Notes: generated by a model not told the origin, from the letters alone. A DNA stretch of 64,000 nt from Arminella tubonensis (GCF_003240585.1 NZ_PCDP01000034.1:61420-125419); one strand, 5' to 3'; positions 25,831 through 34,413 are shown, counted from the first letter of the stretch. Numbers and translations are program-made.

Positions 25831-26277
25831 CTAATCCGGAGGTCGCCAACCTCGCATGCAGTTAGGTGCATAGAAGTAGCCGCCAGTAGTGAGGTAATGA
25901 CCGCCGTCAAGCCAAGGCAAGTGGTACTCAACCAGAGTTGCGGCGCGACCCCTGACCTTGTCTAAAAAAGAGGACGGCTGGTAGTGATCGCCCAGCACAG
26001 CCCATACATTAGGCAGCGAATATTCTGCGCGGACACCTGCGTTGACCGATCCCCTTTCTTGCAGGACGGCTAAGAGTTCGTGGGCTTCGGCACGGTGCCA
26101 TTTCCAAACAACCGGTCCCTCGGTGCAAAACCCGCTATAGTTGAGGCCTACTTTAGTCGTTACAAAAGCCGCAAATATTGTCGCCATTCCCAACGAGATT
26201 GGAACTAATCTCCGTCTGTGGCTGCCGCGCCTGTTTCGCATGTCAAAGCTTTCTATTTGCTTTCGAGCAATGTCGGA
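25831..26277 (-). CDS. Hypothetical membrane-anchored protein
   Basis: The frame from ATG 26277 gives 148 residues. One N-terminal membrane segment follows a basic stretch (RRRLVPISLGMATIFAAFVT). The exported part is Trp/His/Tyr-rich (GPVVWKWHRAEAHELLAVLQ, then YHLPWLDGGHYLTTGGYFYA). Amino-acid composition looks coding, but no family was recognised and no strong ribosome site is visible. Confidence 0.5.
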   Translation of the reverse strand, partial: SDIARKQIESFDMRNRRGSHRRRLVPISLGMATIFAAFVTTKVGLNYSGFCTEGPVVWKWHRAEAHELLAVLQERGSVNAGVRAEYSLPNVWAVLGDHYQPSSFLDKVRGRAATLVEYHLPWLDGGHYLTTGGYFYAPNCMRGWRPPD

Positions 26278-26329
26278 CATGACAGGGTGGCAGCTTTCGT
26301 TAAGCCAATCCACGCCTGATCACCGCTAA

Positions 26330-26383
26330 TGGCGCGATCCGGCCAAGGCAAATCTTCCGCAGTCGGCCCAAAGCAGTCACTGG
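26330..26383 (+). repeat. Diverged copy of the TGGCGCGATCCGG repeat
   Basis: TGGCGCGATCCGG, a gapped middle, then GGCCCAAAGC-GTCA-TGG. It aligns with copies at 42671-42733 and 63840-63893, with more changes than those two share. Confidence 0.4.
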
Positions 26384-26587
26384 ATTGCCGCCGAGGCAAG
26401 CGACAGTAAGGCGAACGGCACGCCAAAAGCACGTTCTCGGTCACCAGAGGATGCATGTGGAGTCGCAACCGCGCCGCGATTGCCCGCTGATACGGTTGGA
26501 AAGCGAGTCGCGGTTTGACGCAGAATTCGAGTTGACGATGTCGGGGCGGCAGGCGTCGATGTCCAGCGCACGGGCGCTTGAACGCAC

Positions 26588-26617
26588 TACCCGCGCCCCT
26601 CCTCAGGAGCGCGGGTA
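26588..26617. other. Strong hairpin with CCTCCTC in its loop
   Basis: TACCCGCGC (26588-26596) pairs perfectly over 9 bp with GCGCGGGTA (26609-26617). The loop CCCTCCTCAGGA has an anti-Shine-Dalgarno-like core. No T run follows on either strand. Could be a lone relic of the CcsR-type hairpins or a structured spacer; not assigned. Confidence 0.4.
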
Positions 26618-26682
26618 CCGACCGTCCAAAGCCATTCATGCTGCCTCGATCTTTCATGCGAAGGTTCAGTGGGCGCGTTTTT

Positions 26683-27147
26683 TCACTTACTCATTTCGAT
26701 AATGATTTCGTCGCGGCCCAGACTGAGTGTTACGCCCGAACTCGTTCCTTTCAGATGCATGACGACCCCGGCTTTGTTCTGTAACCAAAGGTTACTGGTA
26801 TAGCCGGTTTCGAGACCGATTGGGCCAGTGCCCTGCGCGTAGGGACCTGCGAAGTCTGCAACATTGTTGAGTTTGTAGACGTCACCAGCGACCACGACTC
26901 TAGACAGGCTGCCCGGGCCGATGACGGTTCCAAGAAGCTTGAATGGAAGTTGTTGCCCCTTGAAGGCCAGAACACCTTGTCCAACTCCCGCTCCCCCAAC
27001 GAACGTCTCCGTCAGACTGACCGTGCCGGATGGCACAAGTCCGGCGATACTCTGTGCAGTGGGGATCGTGGTTGGTACGGGGGAGGATGTGCAGCCCGCC
27101 ACCGAAAGCAAACTGGCCGCCGCAAAGGCGGCTGAAACGTTCCTCAT
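26683..27147 (-). CDS. Lipoprotein, paralogue of the 14992 secreted protein
   Basis: From ATG 27147 (AGAGGA upstream) 154 residues. The signal peptide ends in a lipobox: FAAASLLSVAGC, so the mature protein starts at Cys and is lipid anchored. The rest is Gly-rich beta: ETFVGGAGVGQGVLAFKGQQ, LPFKLLGTVIGPGSLSRVVV, AGDVYKLNNVADFAGPYAQG, WLQNKAGVVMHLKGTSSGVT. Block order matches 14992-15432. It resembles lipoproteins of the BPSL1445 type. Function unknown. Confidence 0.75.
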   Translation of the reverse strand: MRNVSAAFAAASLLSVAGCTSSPVPTTIPTAQSIAGLVPSGTVSLTETFVGGAGVGQGVLAFKGQQLPFKLLGTVIGPGSLSRVVVAGDVYKLNNVADFAGPYAQGTGPIGLETGYTSNLWLQNKAGVVMHLKGTSSGVTLSLGRDEIIIEMSK

Positions 27148-27260
27148 GGATTTCCTCTTGTAGCGGCTTTCAGTCTTCGTCATTTCCTGTATCCGTTTGA
27201 TCTCCGGGAGGGTCTCGTCCCCCAACATCATTCAACAGCGTTTGGCAAAGCTTGTTAACT

Positions 27261-27704
27261 TCAGGGTCTGGACCTCCCGGTACTCAACTCCACGCGACAG
27301 GCCCTGCCGAAATCCAGTAAAAAATCCATCGCGCCCGAGCCCGCGAGATCACGAATCTCATGAAGGGAGCGATTAGGTGCAAGGTAGCTTTCAATGATCC
27401 GCTCCATGGCGGCCTCCGCTGTTGCGATCACCCGGTCGGAAGCAACCAGGCGCATCTGGGCGGCCAATGCGTATAACAGTACCAGGTCAGACACATCATC
27501 CTTTTGATGGCTAAGCGCATCGCCGTAAAGCCGCGTGGCTTCGGTGATGAAGTCGGTGAACAGCTTCTCACGCCTGGCAATTTCAGCCTCGCGACGCCGG
27601 TCTTTCAACTGCGAACTCTGCGTCAGCCACGTGGTGGCAAACGAGGTCAGGCTGCCGATAGCTACTCCGGCGAGACCCATCAGAGCTGACATATATTGCT
27701 CCAA
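27261..27704 (-). CDS. Membrane-anchored conserved hypothetical protein
   Basis: The 147-residue protein has one N-terminal membrane segment (MSALMGLAGVAIGSLTSFAT). A helical, charged domain follows (LKDRRREAEIARREKLFTDF, ITEATRLYGDALSHQKDDVS, DLVLLYALAAQMRLVASDRV). I have seen this arrangement in rhizobial proteins without assigned function. The long helix after the anchor suggests a coiled-coil cytoplasmic domain. Confidence 0.7.
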   Translation of the reverse strand: MEQYMSALMGLAGVAIGSLTSFATTWLTQSSQLKDRRREAEIARREKLFTDFITEATRLYGDALSHQKDDVSDLVLLYALAAQMRLVASDRVIATAEAAMERIIESYLAPNRSLHEIRDLAGSGAMDFLLDFGRACRVELSTGRSRP

Positions 27705-27730
27705 GATATCTCCTCACGACCTTCGCTAGA

Positions 27731-28207
27731 CTATCGCGGGCAAACATCCCAAAAGCCGGATGTCTTTGCGGGAGAGGTGTAGTACCAGCACTGTCCCGAT
27801 GATGGTGGTTGACCCGCGACCGACACTGCGGCGGCACCAGCGATGAAGCCGATAGCGGCACCGGCAGCGATTGCGCCACCTGGACGCCAGTATCGACGGG
27901 GATTGACCACGACGACGCCACGCGGGCGAGCATAGCCTCGGCTCCCTCCGGCGACACATCCACGAGACCCGCAGGCAGCGCCACCACGCCTGTAGCCGCC
28001 GCGTCCGACTGCTCCTGCCGCACATCCCCGAGGACCGCATCCGGCCGCAGCACATCCGCGAGGACCGCAGGCGGCGGCTCCCCGCCGGTCGTAGGCGTCC
28101 GCAGGTGACGCCGCGAGCATCGGAGCTGCCACCAGCATGAAGAGAGCCAGGATCGTCGCGGCGTTTCGAATGAAGGTGACGAAGGTGATGTGTCCAGCTC
28201 TCAACAT
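27731..28207 (-). CDS. Secreted Cys/Gly/Arg-rich repeat protein
   Basis: From ATG 28207 (GAGGAG, 9 nt upstream) 158 residues. A signal peptide is clear (NAATILALFMLVAAPMLAAS, cleavage near residue 36). The mature N-part contains repeats of the type (A)CGPRGCAA: AACGPRGCAAAGCGPRGCAA, and later ACGSRGCVAG, with Cys pairs three residues apart. A Gly/Ala-rich membrane-like helix (GGAIAAGAAIGFIAGAAAVS) follows and the C-terminus is QCWYYTSPAKTSGFWDVCPR. The regulatory palindrome at 28283-28295 stands 76 bp upstream. Function unknown; a role with metals or surface is conceivable. Confidence 0.75.
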   Translation of the reverse strand: MLRAGHITFVTFIRNAATILALFMLVAAPMLAASPADAYDRRGAAACGPRGCAAAGCGPRGCAAGAVGRGGYRRGGAACGSRGCVAGGSRGYARPRGVVVVNPRRYWRPGGAIAAGAAIGFIAGAAAVSVAGQPPSSGQCWYYTSPAKTSGFWDVCPR

Positions 28208-28282
28208 AATGCCGCTCCTCGGGATACATGAGGAGATCAACCTGGCCATAGCTAAGCGGGCGGTCAACGTATGCTACGAGGT

Positions 28283-28295
28283 TGTTACGGTAACA
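28283..28295. promoter_or_regulatory. TGTTAC-G-GTAACA palindrome, site 1
   Basis: Perfect 6+1+6 palindrome, upstream of the Cys-rich secreted protein gene (starts at 28207, minus). Identical half-sites to sites 2 and 3. Confidence 0.7.
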
Positions 28296-28342
28296 TGCAG
28301 GGGGGAGCGACAGCGAGACCGTCAGCCGAACCTACGGAAGGG

Positions 28343-28618
28343 CTAGCGTTTAGGTGTAGGCTTTCCGAAAGGGATCACCGACGCGCCATCAAGCAGAACC
28401 ACAATTTCCTGCGCCAACTCATCGGCGAGCAGGGAGAGTTCGTTATAGCGTTTCTGGGCATCAGGAGCGTCTGAGGCCTTCCATTTCCGCATGATTGTCT
28501 CAGCGCTTTCAAAGTCGAAACATAGATCGCGAAAACTCTCACTTCGAGATGCCAGCTCATCAATCGCCTTGGCGTGTTCGGGAAAGCGAAGTTTCACATA
28601 GCCCACGTCGTAAGGCAT
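28343..28618 (-). CDS. Small conserved hypothetical protein
   Basis: From ATG 28618 a 91-residue helical acidic protein: MPYDVGYVKLRFPEHAKAID, ELASRSESFRDLCFDFESAE, YNELSLLADELAQEIVVLLD. Similar proteins ('LRFPEHAxAIDELxxRSESFRDLCxDFExAExxLRKW') are common in bacteria as hypotheticals, with no assigned function. A GGAGG about 11 nt upstream supports this start over 28645. It is transcribed away from the regulator at 28781, and palindrome site 2 lies between them. Confidence 0.7.
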   Translation of the reverse strand: MPYDVGYVKLRFPEHAKAIDELASRSESFRDLCFDFESAETIMRKWKASDAPDAQKRYNELSLLADELAQEIVVLLDGASVIPFGKPTPKR

Positions 28619-28713
28619 CTCGTCCGACCCCTCCAAAGGCTCCATCGGAACGGATCATGTCCCTAGTGCAACCGCTGGTTCATTATGATGGACGCACTGT
28701 TGCTTGTGCAGTA

Positions 28714-28726
28714 TGTTACCGTAACA
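28714..28726. promoter_or_regulatory. TGTTAC-C-GTAACA palindrome, site 2
   Basis: Perfect 6+1+6 palindrome located 55 bp upstream of the TPR regulator-like gene (28781) and 96 bp from the divergent small gene (28618). Confidence 0.7.
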
Positions 28727-28780
28727 GACTGTAATTCACCTACGATTGGCAAGTACCTCAGGGGGCGGAGGGGACAGGCA

Positions 28781-30583
28781 ATGGAAACAGGTGTGCCAGG
28801 CGGGGAAGACGGCTCGACTCTATCGAGGCCGCCACCGAGTCCCGAGGAAATTCGAAACCAGCTTGCGCGTATTCTAGCCAGCCCGCAATTTCCGGGCAGC
28901 GTCGGTCGCAGCGCGATTTTCCTCAGCTACGTGGTGAAGGAATTTCTCGCGGGCCGCGCCCAACGCATCAAAGGCTACACCGTTGGAATCGAGGTGTTCG
29001 GCCGGGCGGAAGGCAACACACAGGATGATCCGGTGGTGCGAATAGAAGCGGGACGCCTTCGGCGCTCGCTGGAACACTACTATCTCACCGATGGTCAGCG
29101 CGATCCGATCCGGATCGATATTCCTAAGGGAGGCTATGTCCCGACCTTTACCTGGGCTTGCTCGGCTGCCGAACCTGTGACTGGTGCGAATTCTGCAGCG
29201 AAGATGCCTGATGCGACGCCATTCTCAACTCGTCCAGCAAAGGTCCGCTTCCTAATTCTTGCTACGATATGCTGCGGCGTGTTTCTAGCAGGCTGGCTGG
29301 CCCTGAGACCTGCCAGCTCCCCAAGGCCCTCAGCGACTGCCGCCGCTGATGTTTCTCCATCTCCTCGCGTACCGACGTTAACAATCGCTTCATTCGCCGA
29401 TCTTGGCGAAGGAACGCAGGCAAAGCCCTATGCTGTCGGGCTAACTGAGGAATTGCTGACGACCCTGCCGCGCTTCAAGGAGTTGAGAGTTCTCGGCCGT
29501 GAAGCCTCGCAGAACTTACCGAATGTTCCAAACCTGGCTCAGGCGCGGCGCGAGCTTGGTGCGCAGTATCTGCTGGCCGGGGGTGTCCGAATTGTTTCCG
29601 ACAAGGCTCACGTGACGGCGCGGTTGCTCGATACCACCACGGGGACCATCCTTTGGTCACAGATCTACGATGACGATCTGCAATCGCGAAGCTTGCTGGC
29701 GATCCAGACCGATGTTGCAAATAGAGTGTCGACGGCTGTTGCGCAGCCCTATGGCATCATCTCGCAGGCCGACAGCGCCGCGCTGACGCCCAACGACCTT
29801 GACGCCTACGCCTGCACGCTTCGCTTTTACGGTTACCGCGCCGCACCGAGCATCGAAAGCCACACCCAAGTCAGGGAGTGTCTGGAGACGGCAGTGGCGA
29901 GGTTCCCGTCCTATTCCACGGCCTTTGCCATGCTCTCGATGACCTATCTCGATGAAAGCCGTTTCTGGTTCAACCATGCAGCCAGCACCGACACCAAACC
30001 AGCTCTGGAGAGAGCATTGCTGGCTGCGCGACGGGCAGTTCTGCTCGATCCTGAGAACACCCGTGCCCAGCAGTCGCTCATGGGAGCATTATTCCTTAGC
30101 CGACAGGTGGCTGACGCTCTACGAGTGGGCGAGCAAGCGATGACGATCAATCCCAACGACACGGAGTTGATGGGTGAATACGGCTCCTTCCTTGGCCAAA
30201 GTGGCAACTGGGAGCGCGGCGCTGAGGTGCTTCGTATCGTTCTATCCCTCAACCCCGGTGGTGGCGGCTACTATCGCGGCGACCTTGGCCTTTCCGAATA
30301 CATGCAGGGAAACTATGCCGACGCGGCCGACGAGATCAGACAGGCCGATCTGCAAAAATTTCCGCTATTCCACGGTGTCGCTGCCATCATCTTTGCTGAG
30401 AACGGCAATGCGGAGGACGCCGCCCGCGAAGCTGCCAAATTCAGCGAGATGGGCGCTGCCTTCCTCGCCAATCTGGATTTCGAGCTGGCTCAGCGCATCG
30501 ACAGGCCTGAAGATCGCGCACGCATCCGCAAGAGCTTGATCAAGGCAGGCGTTCGAATTCCCGACGCCGTAGCCGAAAAGTAA
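28781..30583 (+). CDS. Membrane-anchored TPR protein with putative DNA-binding N-terminus
   Basis: From ATG 28781 the product has 600 residues. The N-terminal domain (about 20-125) carries FLSYVVKEFLAGRAQRIKGY, IEVFGRAEG and DPVVRIEAGRLRRSLEHYY, then IRIDIPKGGYVPTF. Many proteins annotated 'adenylate cyclase' start this way. The ending resembles the wing of OmpR-type winged helices, so DNA binding is an inference. A membrane segment follows (VRFLILATICCGVFLAGWLA, about 155-175), then a TolB/FlgO-like domain (GLTEELLTTLPRFKELRVLG) and TPRs. This is the layout of CadC-like one-component sensors. The earlier ATG 28685 was rejected because the palindrome would lie inside the gene. Confidence 0.7.
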   Translation: METGVPGGEDGSTLSRPPPSPEEIRNQLARILASPQFPGSVGRSAIFLSYVVKEFLAGRAQRIKGYTVGIEVFGRAEGNTQDDPVVRIEAGRLRRSLEHYYLTDGQRDPIRIDIPKGGYVPTFTWACSAAEPVTGANSAAKMPDATPFSTRPAKVRFLILATICCGVFLAGWLALRPASSPRPSATAAADVSPSPRVPTLTIASFADLGEGTQAKPYAVGLTEELLTTLPRFKELRVLGREASQNLPNVPNLAQARRELGAQYLLAGGVRIVSDKAHVTARLLDTTTGTILWSQIYDDDLQSRSLLAIQTDVANRVSTAVAQPYGIISQADSAALTPNDLDAYACTLRFYGYRAAPSIESHTQVRECLETAVARFPSYSTAFAMLSMTYLDESRFWFNHAASTDTKPALERALLAARRAVLLDPENTRAQQSLMGALFLSRQVADALRVGEQAMTINPNDTELMGEYGSFLGQSGNWERGAEVLRIVLSLNPGGGGYYRGDLGLSEYMQGNYADAADEIRQADLQKFPLFHGVAAIIFAENGNAEDAAREAAKFSEMGAAFLANLDFELAQRIDRPEDRARIRKSLIKAGVRIPDAVAEK

Positions 30584-30636
30584 ACAAGCACCCAGCCACC
30601 TGCCTCCACCTGGTTCGCGCCCGTAACCTACGCGGG

Positions 30637-30649
30637 TGTTACGGTAACA
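30637..30649. promoter_or_regulatory. TGTTAC-G-GTAACA palindrome, site 3
   Basis: Perfect palindrome extended by G/C to GTGTTAC-G-GTAACAC (30636-30650). It stands 59 bp ahead of the first gene of the seven-gene envelope operon. Confidence 0.75.
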
Positions 30650-30708
30650 CGCTTGAAATTACGCCAGTTGCAGGTCACCGATGTCTGAATGCCGGACGGG
30701 GGTGTCAC

Positions 30709-31512
30709 ATGGTGTCCTATTCAAAGTTGATCGCGGCCGGGCTTGCGATATTTGTCATCTGCAATTCAGTCAGCGCCCAGGAGTCCTCGGAAGACCTTGC
30801 CAAGAAGCTGTCCAATCCGATAGCCTCGCTGGTCAGCGTGCCGTTCCAGTTCAACTATGACCACGGCTACGGACCGAACAACGGCAACAAAGAGACCCTC
30901 AATATTCAGCCGGTCATTCCGTTCTCGTTGAACGACGACTGGAACCTCATATCCCGCACAATTGTGCCGCTGACCTGGCAGAACGATATCGCCGGACCGT
31001 CGGGATCGCAGTTCGGCCTTGGCGACATCACCCAGAGCCTGTTCTTCTCACCATCAAAACCGGGCCCCGGCGGCATCATCTGGGGTATCGGACCAGCCTT
31101 CCTGATCCCGACGGCAACCGATTCCCTGCTCGGCAGCGGCAAGTGGGGTGCGGGTCCGACGGCCGTGGTCCTCAAACAGGACGGACCTTGGACCTATGGT
31201 GCACTTGGCAACCACATCTGGTCGTTCGCCGGACAGAGCAATCGCGCCGACGTCAGCTCGACCTTCCTGCAGCCATTCCTCTCCTACACCACCAAGGACG
31301 CCTGGACATTCGGGCTTAACACGGAGTCCACGTACAACTGGGAGACCCATGACTGGTCGGTGCCGATCAATCTGACGGTCTCCAAGCTGGTGAAGATCAA
31401 CAAGCAGCCGATCAGTCTTCTCGCGGGGCTGCGCTACTGGGCAACCGCGCCAGACAACGGTCCGAGCGGTCTTGGCGTGCGAGTAGCCGTGACCTTCTTG
31501 TTTCCGAAATGA
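30709..31512 (+). CDS. Outer-membrane transporter-like beta-barrel ('meta-pathway of phenol' type)
   Basis: The 267-residue product has a signal peptide (LIAAGLAIFVICNSVSAQ, cleavage near residue 24). Barrel strands follow: ASLVSVPFQFNYDHGYG, NIQPVIPFSLNDDWNLISRT, WGIGPAFLIPTATDSLLGSG, and a final strand GLGVRVAVTFLFPK ending in an aromatic residue before the last positions. This fits the PF13557-type outer-membrane proteins often annotated 'transporter' or 'neuromedin U'. It is first in the operon controlled by palindrome site 3; the next gene begins 45 bp later. Confidence 0.75.
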   Translation: MVSYSKLIAAGLAIFVICNSVSAQESSEDLAKKLSNPIASLVSVPFQFNYDHGYGPNNGNKETLNIQPVIPFSLNDDWNLISRTIVPLTWQNDIAGPSGSQFGLGDITQSLFFSPSKPGPGGIIWGIGPAFLIPTATDSLLGSGKWGAGPTAVVLKQDGPWTYGALGNHIWSFAGQSNRADVSSTFLQPFLSYTTKDAWTFGLNTESTYNWETHDWSVPINLTVSKLVKINKQPISLLAGLRYWATAPDNGPSGLGVRVAVTFLFPK

Positions 31513-31557
31513 CCAGAACCGAATCCAACGAACAATGATCAAGGACGGGGAAGCATC

Positions 31558-33189
31558 ATGATCTCGATCAAAGGCAAAGTTTCACTGTTGGCCATTCTTG
31601 CTACGGCAGCCAGCCTGAACGGCGGCGGCGCGGTGTTCGCCCAGAGCGCCACCGACGTTCCGAAAGAGATCACCACTCCAGACAAAGTCGAGTCGCGGAT
31701 CGGCACGCTGGAGTTCAAGGACGGCGCTCCGAGCGCCGATACAGCCAGCAAGGTCTTCGACACGCTCGATTTCACCCGAGGCCTGGATGCCTTCCTCAAC
31801 AGCTACGGCGGCGCTTCGGCCTATGGCTTGCAAAAAGGGTTCAAGAGCATCGGCGCGGACGACAATACGGTCGTCATCTTCCCCGAGCTGATGGATTCGA
31901 AGTCGCTGTTTCTGACCGCCAACGCCGACACCATCTACTACCTCTCGGTCGTCGACCTGACCAAGGGTCCTATGGTGATCGAACAGCCGCCGAAGGGGCT
32001 GGGGACCATCAACGACATGTGGTTCCAATGGATCATCGACATTGGATTTCCCGGTCCTGATCGAGGCGAAGGGGGCAAATATCTGATCCTGCCTCCGGGA
32101 TATGACGGCCCGGTTCCGGACGGCGGTTTCTTCGTCGCCAAATCGAAGACAAACAGAGTCCTTTATGCCTCACGGGCTTATCTGACCGAGAATGATCCGA
32201 AGCCAACGGAAAAGCTGATCGAGGATAACCTGAAGATTTATCCCTACACGCCGGGTGGCGTCGGAACCAGCATCGCCACGGCGCTCGAAGGCAAGGTCAA
32301 GCTGGAGGTTAATCCTCCCATCCCGGAGACGAAGTTCGTCGAAGCGAGCGGAAAAGCCTTCAACACCATCCCTCCGAATGACTACACGTTCTTCGAGACG
32401 ATCAACGAAAACGTGCAGCAGGAGCCCGCCGATTCCTACAATCCGGAGCTGGCCGGGCAGCTTGCCGCCATCGGCATCGTCAAGGGGAAGGACTTCAAGC
32501 CAGACGAGCGGATGAAGAAGATTCTCACCGACGCTGTCGGCGTGGGAAATGCCGCCGGACGTGTGTTCAACTGGCGTGCCAGCGAGCAGCCGGGTTGGGC
32601 TTATTATCCCGGCTCGTCGTGGTCGAGCATGCTGTGGGAGGGCGGTGCCAATTTCGAAACACCGCCGCCGATGATCACCAAGGAAGGTCTTTTTGACCCG
32701 TTGCCGCCGACAGGGGCGCGAACGCTGAATTCCAAGACGGCGTTCTACTACGCCTACACCCTTGATTCTCCGGCGATGATCATGCGTCTCCCGCGCGTAG
32801 GTTCGCAATACCTGATGGGCTTCATGGACGGCAACAAGAACTATTTTGACGGAGCCAAGACCTACAAGGTGACGCTACCGAAGGGCATTCCGGCCGAAGC
32901 GTTCTGGTCCTTCACCGTCTATGACAACCAGACGCGGTCGATGCTCGACACCCCACAGCGCTACCCTCGCGCAGGGAGCCAGACCTACCCGTCGCCCGCC
33001 GCCGAAGCTGCTGCCGATGGATCGACCACTGTCTATTTCGGACCGACGCAGCCGTCCAGCGTCAAACGCGGCAACTGGATTCAAACCATTCCCGATAAGG
33101 GATGGTTCACACTCCTCCGCCTCTACAGCCCGCTGCAGCCGTTCTTCACGAAGGAGTGGCGGCCAAGCGAGATCGAACTGGTTCCCTGA
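31558..33189 (+). CDS. DUF1254/DUF1214 exported protein
   Basis: The 543-residue protein has a signal peptide (VSLLAILATAASLNGGGAVF, cleaved after AQ). DUF1254 spans about residues 75-210 (KSLFLTANADTIYYLSVVDL, GPMVIEQPPKGLGTINDMWF). DUF1214 is at the C-terminus (AEAFWSFTVYDNQTRSMLDT, DGSTTVYFGPTQ, WIQTIPDKGWFTLLRLYSPL). The two domains commonly occur together in periplasmic proteins with no defined reaction. Length is normal. Its ribosome site is ACGGGGA, and it is inside the envelope operon. Confidence 0.9.
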   Translation: MISIKGKVSLLAILATAASLNGGGAVFAQSATDVPKEITTPDKVESRIGTLEFKDGAPSADTASKVFDTLDFTRGLDAFLNSYGGASAYGLQKGFKSIGADDNTVVIFPELMDSKSLFLTANADTIYYLSVVDLTKGPMVIEQPPKGLGTINDMWFQWIIDIGFPGPDRGEGGKYLILPPGYDGPVPDGGFFVAKSKTNRVLYASRAYLTENDPKPTEKLIEDNLKIYPYTPGGVGTSIATALEGKVKLEVNPPIPETKFVEASGKAFNTIPPNDYTFFETINENVQQEPADSYNPELAGQLAAIGIVKGKDFKPDERMKKILTDAVGVGNAAGRVFNWRASEQPGWAYYPGSSWSSMLWEGGANFETPPPMITKEGLFDPLPPTGARTLNSKTAFYYAYTLDSPAMIMRLPRVGSQYLMGFMDGNKNYFDGAKTYKVTLPKGIPAEAFWSFTVYDNQTRSMLDTPQRYPRAGSQTYPSPAAEAAADGSTTVYFGPTQPSSVKRGNWIQTIPDKGWFTLLRLYSPLQPFFTKEWRPSEIELVP

Positions 33190-33252
33190 GGGAAAGCGAA
33201 ACGGGTAGGCGACACGCGTAGTCGCATTCTAGCCTGGAAAAAAGGGACACAA

Positions 33253-33594
33253 ATGACGATGAGAATCTTCCTACTCACGGCCGCTCTTTTCACATTCGCC
33301 AGCACCTCCCACGCGGCGGACCCCATCATCGGCAATTGGAAAACGGAGGTTGGCACGACGGCCGCCATCGAGCCCTGCGGTGGCGGCTACTGCATCGTCC
33401 TAAGGACGGGTAAGCACAAGGGCGAGCAGATCGGCACCTTCAAAGGCAGCGGCAGTAGCTATTCGGGCAAAATTACCGACCCGGACGCCAAGAAGACTTA
33501 CGACGGCAAAATGACTGTCTCGGGTAACTCGATCAAGATGAGCGGCTGCGTCATGAGGGTGTTCTGCCAGTCGCAAACCTGGTCGCGCCTATGA
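33253..33594 (+). CDS. DUF2147 small secreted protein
   Basis: The 113-residue product has a signal peptide (MRIFLLTAALFTFASTSHAA). The mature part begins DPIIGNWKTEVGTTAAIEPC, then GGYCIVLRTGKHKGEQIG, ending VMRVFCQSQTWSRL. 'DPIxGxWxT.xG.a.ieI..C...yCg.i' is the DUF2147 signature. Members are lipocalin-like periplasmic proteins and often accompany envelope genes. It overlaps the next start by 4 bp, showing translational coupling. Confidence 0.88.
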   Translation: MTMRIFLLTAALFTFASTSHAADPIIGNWKTEVGTTAAIEPCGGGYCIVLRTGKHKGEQIGTFKGSGSSYSGKITDPDAKKTYDGKMTVSGNSIKMSGCVMRVFCQSQTWSRL

Positions 33595-34376
33595 TGATTC
33601 ATCGAAAGAGGATCGCCATTGCCATTGTTATCAGCCTAGCAAGTTCGGCTCCGGTGCTAGCCGCAGACTTGGTCGCGCCATCGCAACAGGCTCCGCTTAT
33701 CGACGGCTGGAAATATCAGGCATCGATTTATGCATGGGCGACTGCGCTCAACGGCGACGTCGGCATACGCGGTCTGCCGCCCGCCCACGTCAATCTCAGC
33801 GCCTGGGACGCCATCGAGCATCTGGACGGTGCCTTTGCCGGTTCGCTGATGGCCAATGACGGCACATGGTTGCTGTTTGCCGACTTCCTGTACGCCAAGG
33901 TCAAGGCCGACTACGACTTCAAGCGCTCCTCCGGAACTGCCGACTTCGACCAGGAACAGATACTGTTCACGGCTCTCGTCGGACGACGTATTCCGCTGCC
34001 TGACCAGAACCTGCAGCTCTACGGCACCATCGGCTTGCGCTACCAGCACTACAGGGCAACGCTTGACGTCGATCCTCAGCGTTTCCGCTCAAGAAGCCGC
34101 AGCGGCTCACAGGACTGGGTCGATCCGGTCATCGGCCTTTCCTTGCACTACGACTTCAGTCCGAAATGGTTCCTCGACGCGATGATCGACATCGGCGGCT
34201 TCGGGGTCAGCTCGCACTTCACGACACAAGACACCGTCGCCGTCGGCTATAACTGGAACGACCATATCTCCTCGTCGCTCGGCTATCGCGTGCTCTACAC
34301 CAACTACGACAAAGGCGGGTTCAGCTATGACGCGACCCAGCACGGGGTCATCGTGAGCACAATTATTAAATTCTAA
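33591..34376 (+). CDS. Outer-membrane beta-barrel protein
   Basis: The 261-residue product has a signal peptide (IAIAIVISLASSAPVLAADL). Alternating-hydrophobic strands follow: YQASIYAWATALNGDVGIRG, WLLFADFLYAKVKADYDFKR, YGTIGLRYQHYRATLDV, VGYNWNDHISSSLGYRVLYT, and a last strand THQHG-type VIVSTIIKF ending in Phe, the canonical outer-membrane insertion signal. The protein resembles small porin-like proteins of alphaproteobacteria. It is translationally coupled to the DUF2147 gene upstream. Confidence 0.8.
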   Translation: MMIHRKRIAIAIVISLASSAPVLAADLVAPSQQAPLIDGWKYQASIYAWATALNGDVGIRGLPPAHVNLSAWDAIEHLDGAFAGSLMANDGTWLLFADFLYAKVKADYDFKRSSGTADFDQEQILFTALVGRRIPLPDQNLQLYGTIGLRYQHYRATLDVDPQRFRSRSRSGSQDWVDPVIGLSLHYDFSPKWFLDAMIDIGGFGVSSHFTTQDTVAVGYNWNDHISSSLGYRVLYTNYDKGGFSYDATQHGVIVSTIIKF

Positions 34377-34413
34377 ATTCAAGCACCAGCACTACTTCAG
34401 GGAGGATATCGAC

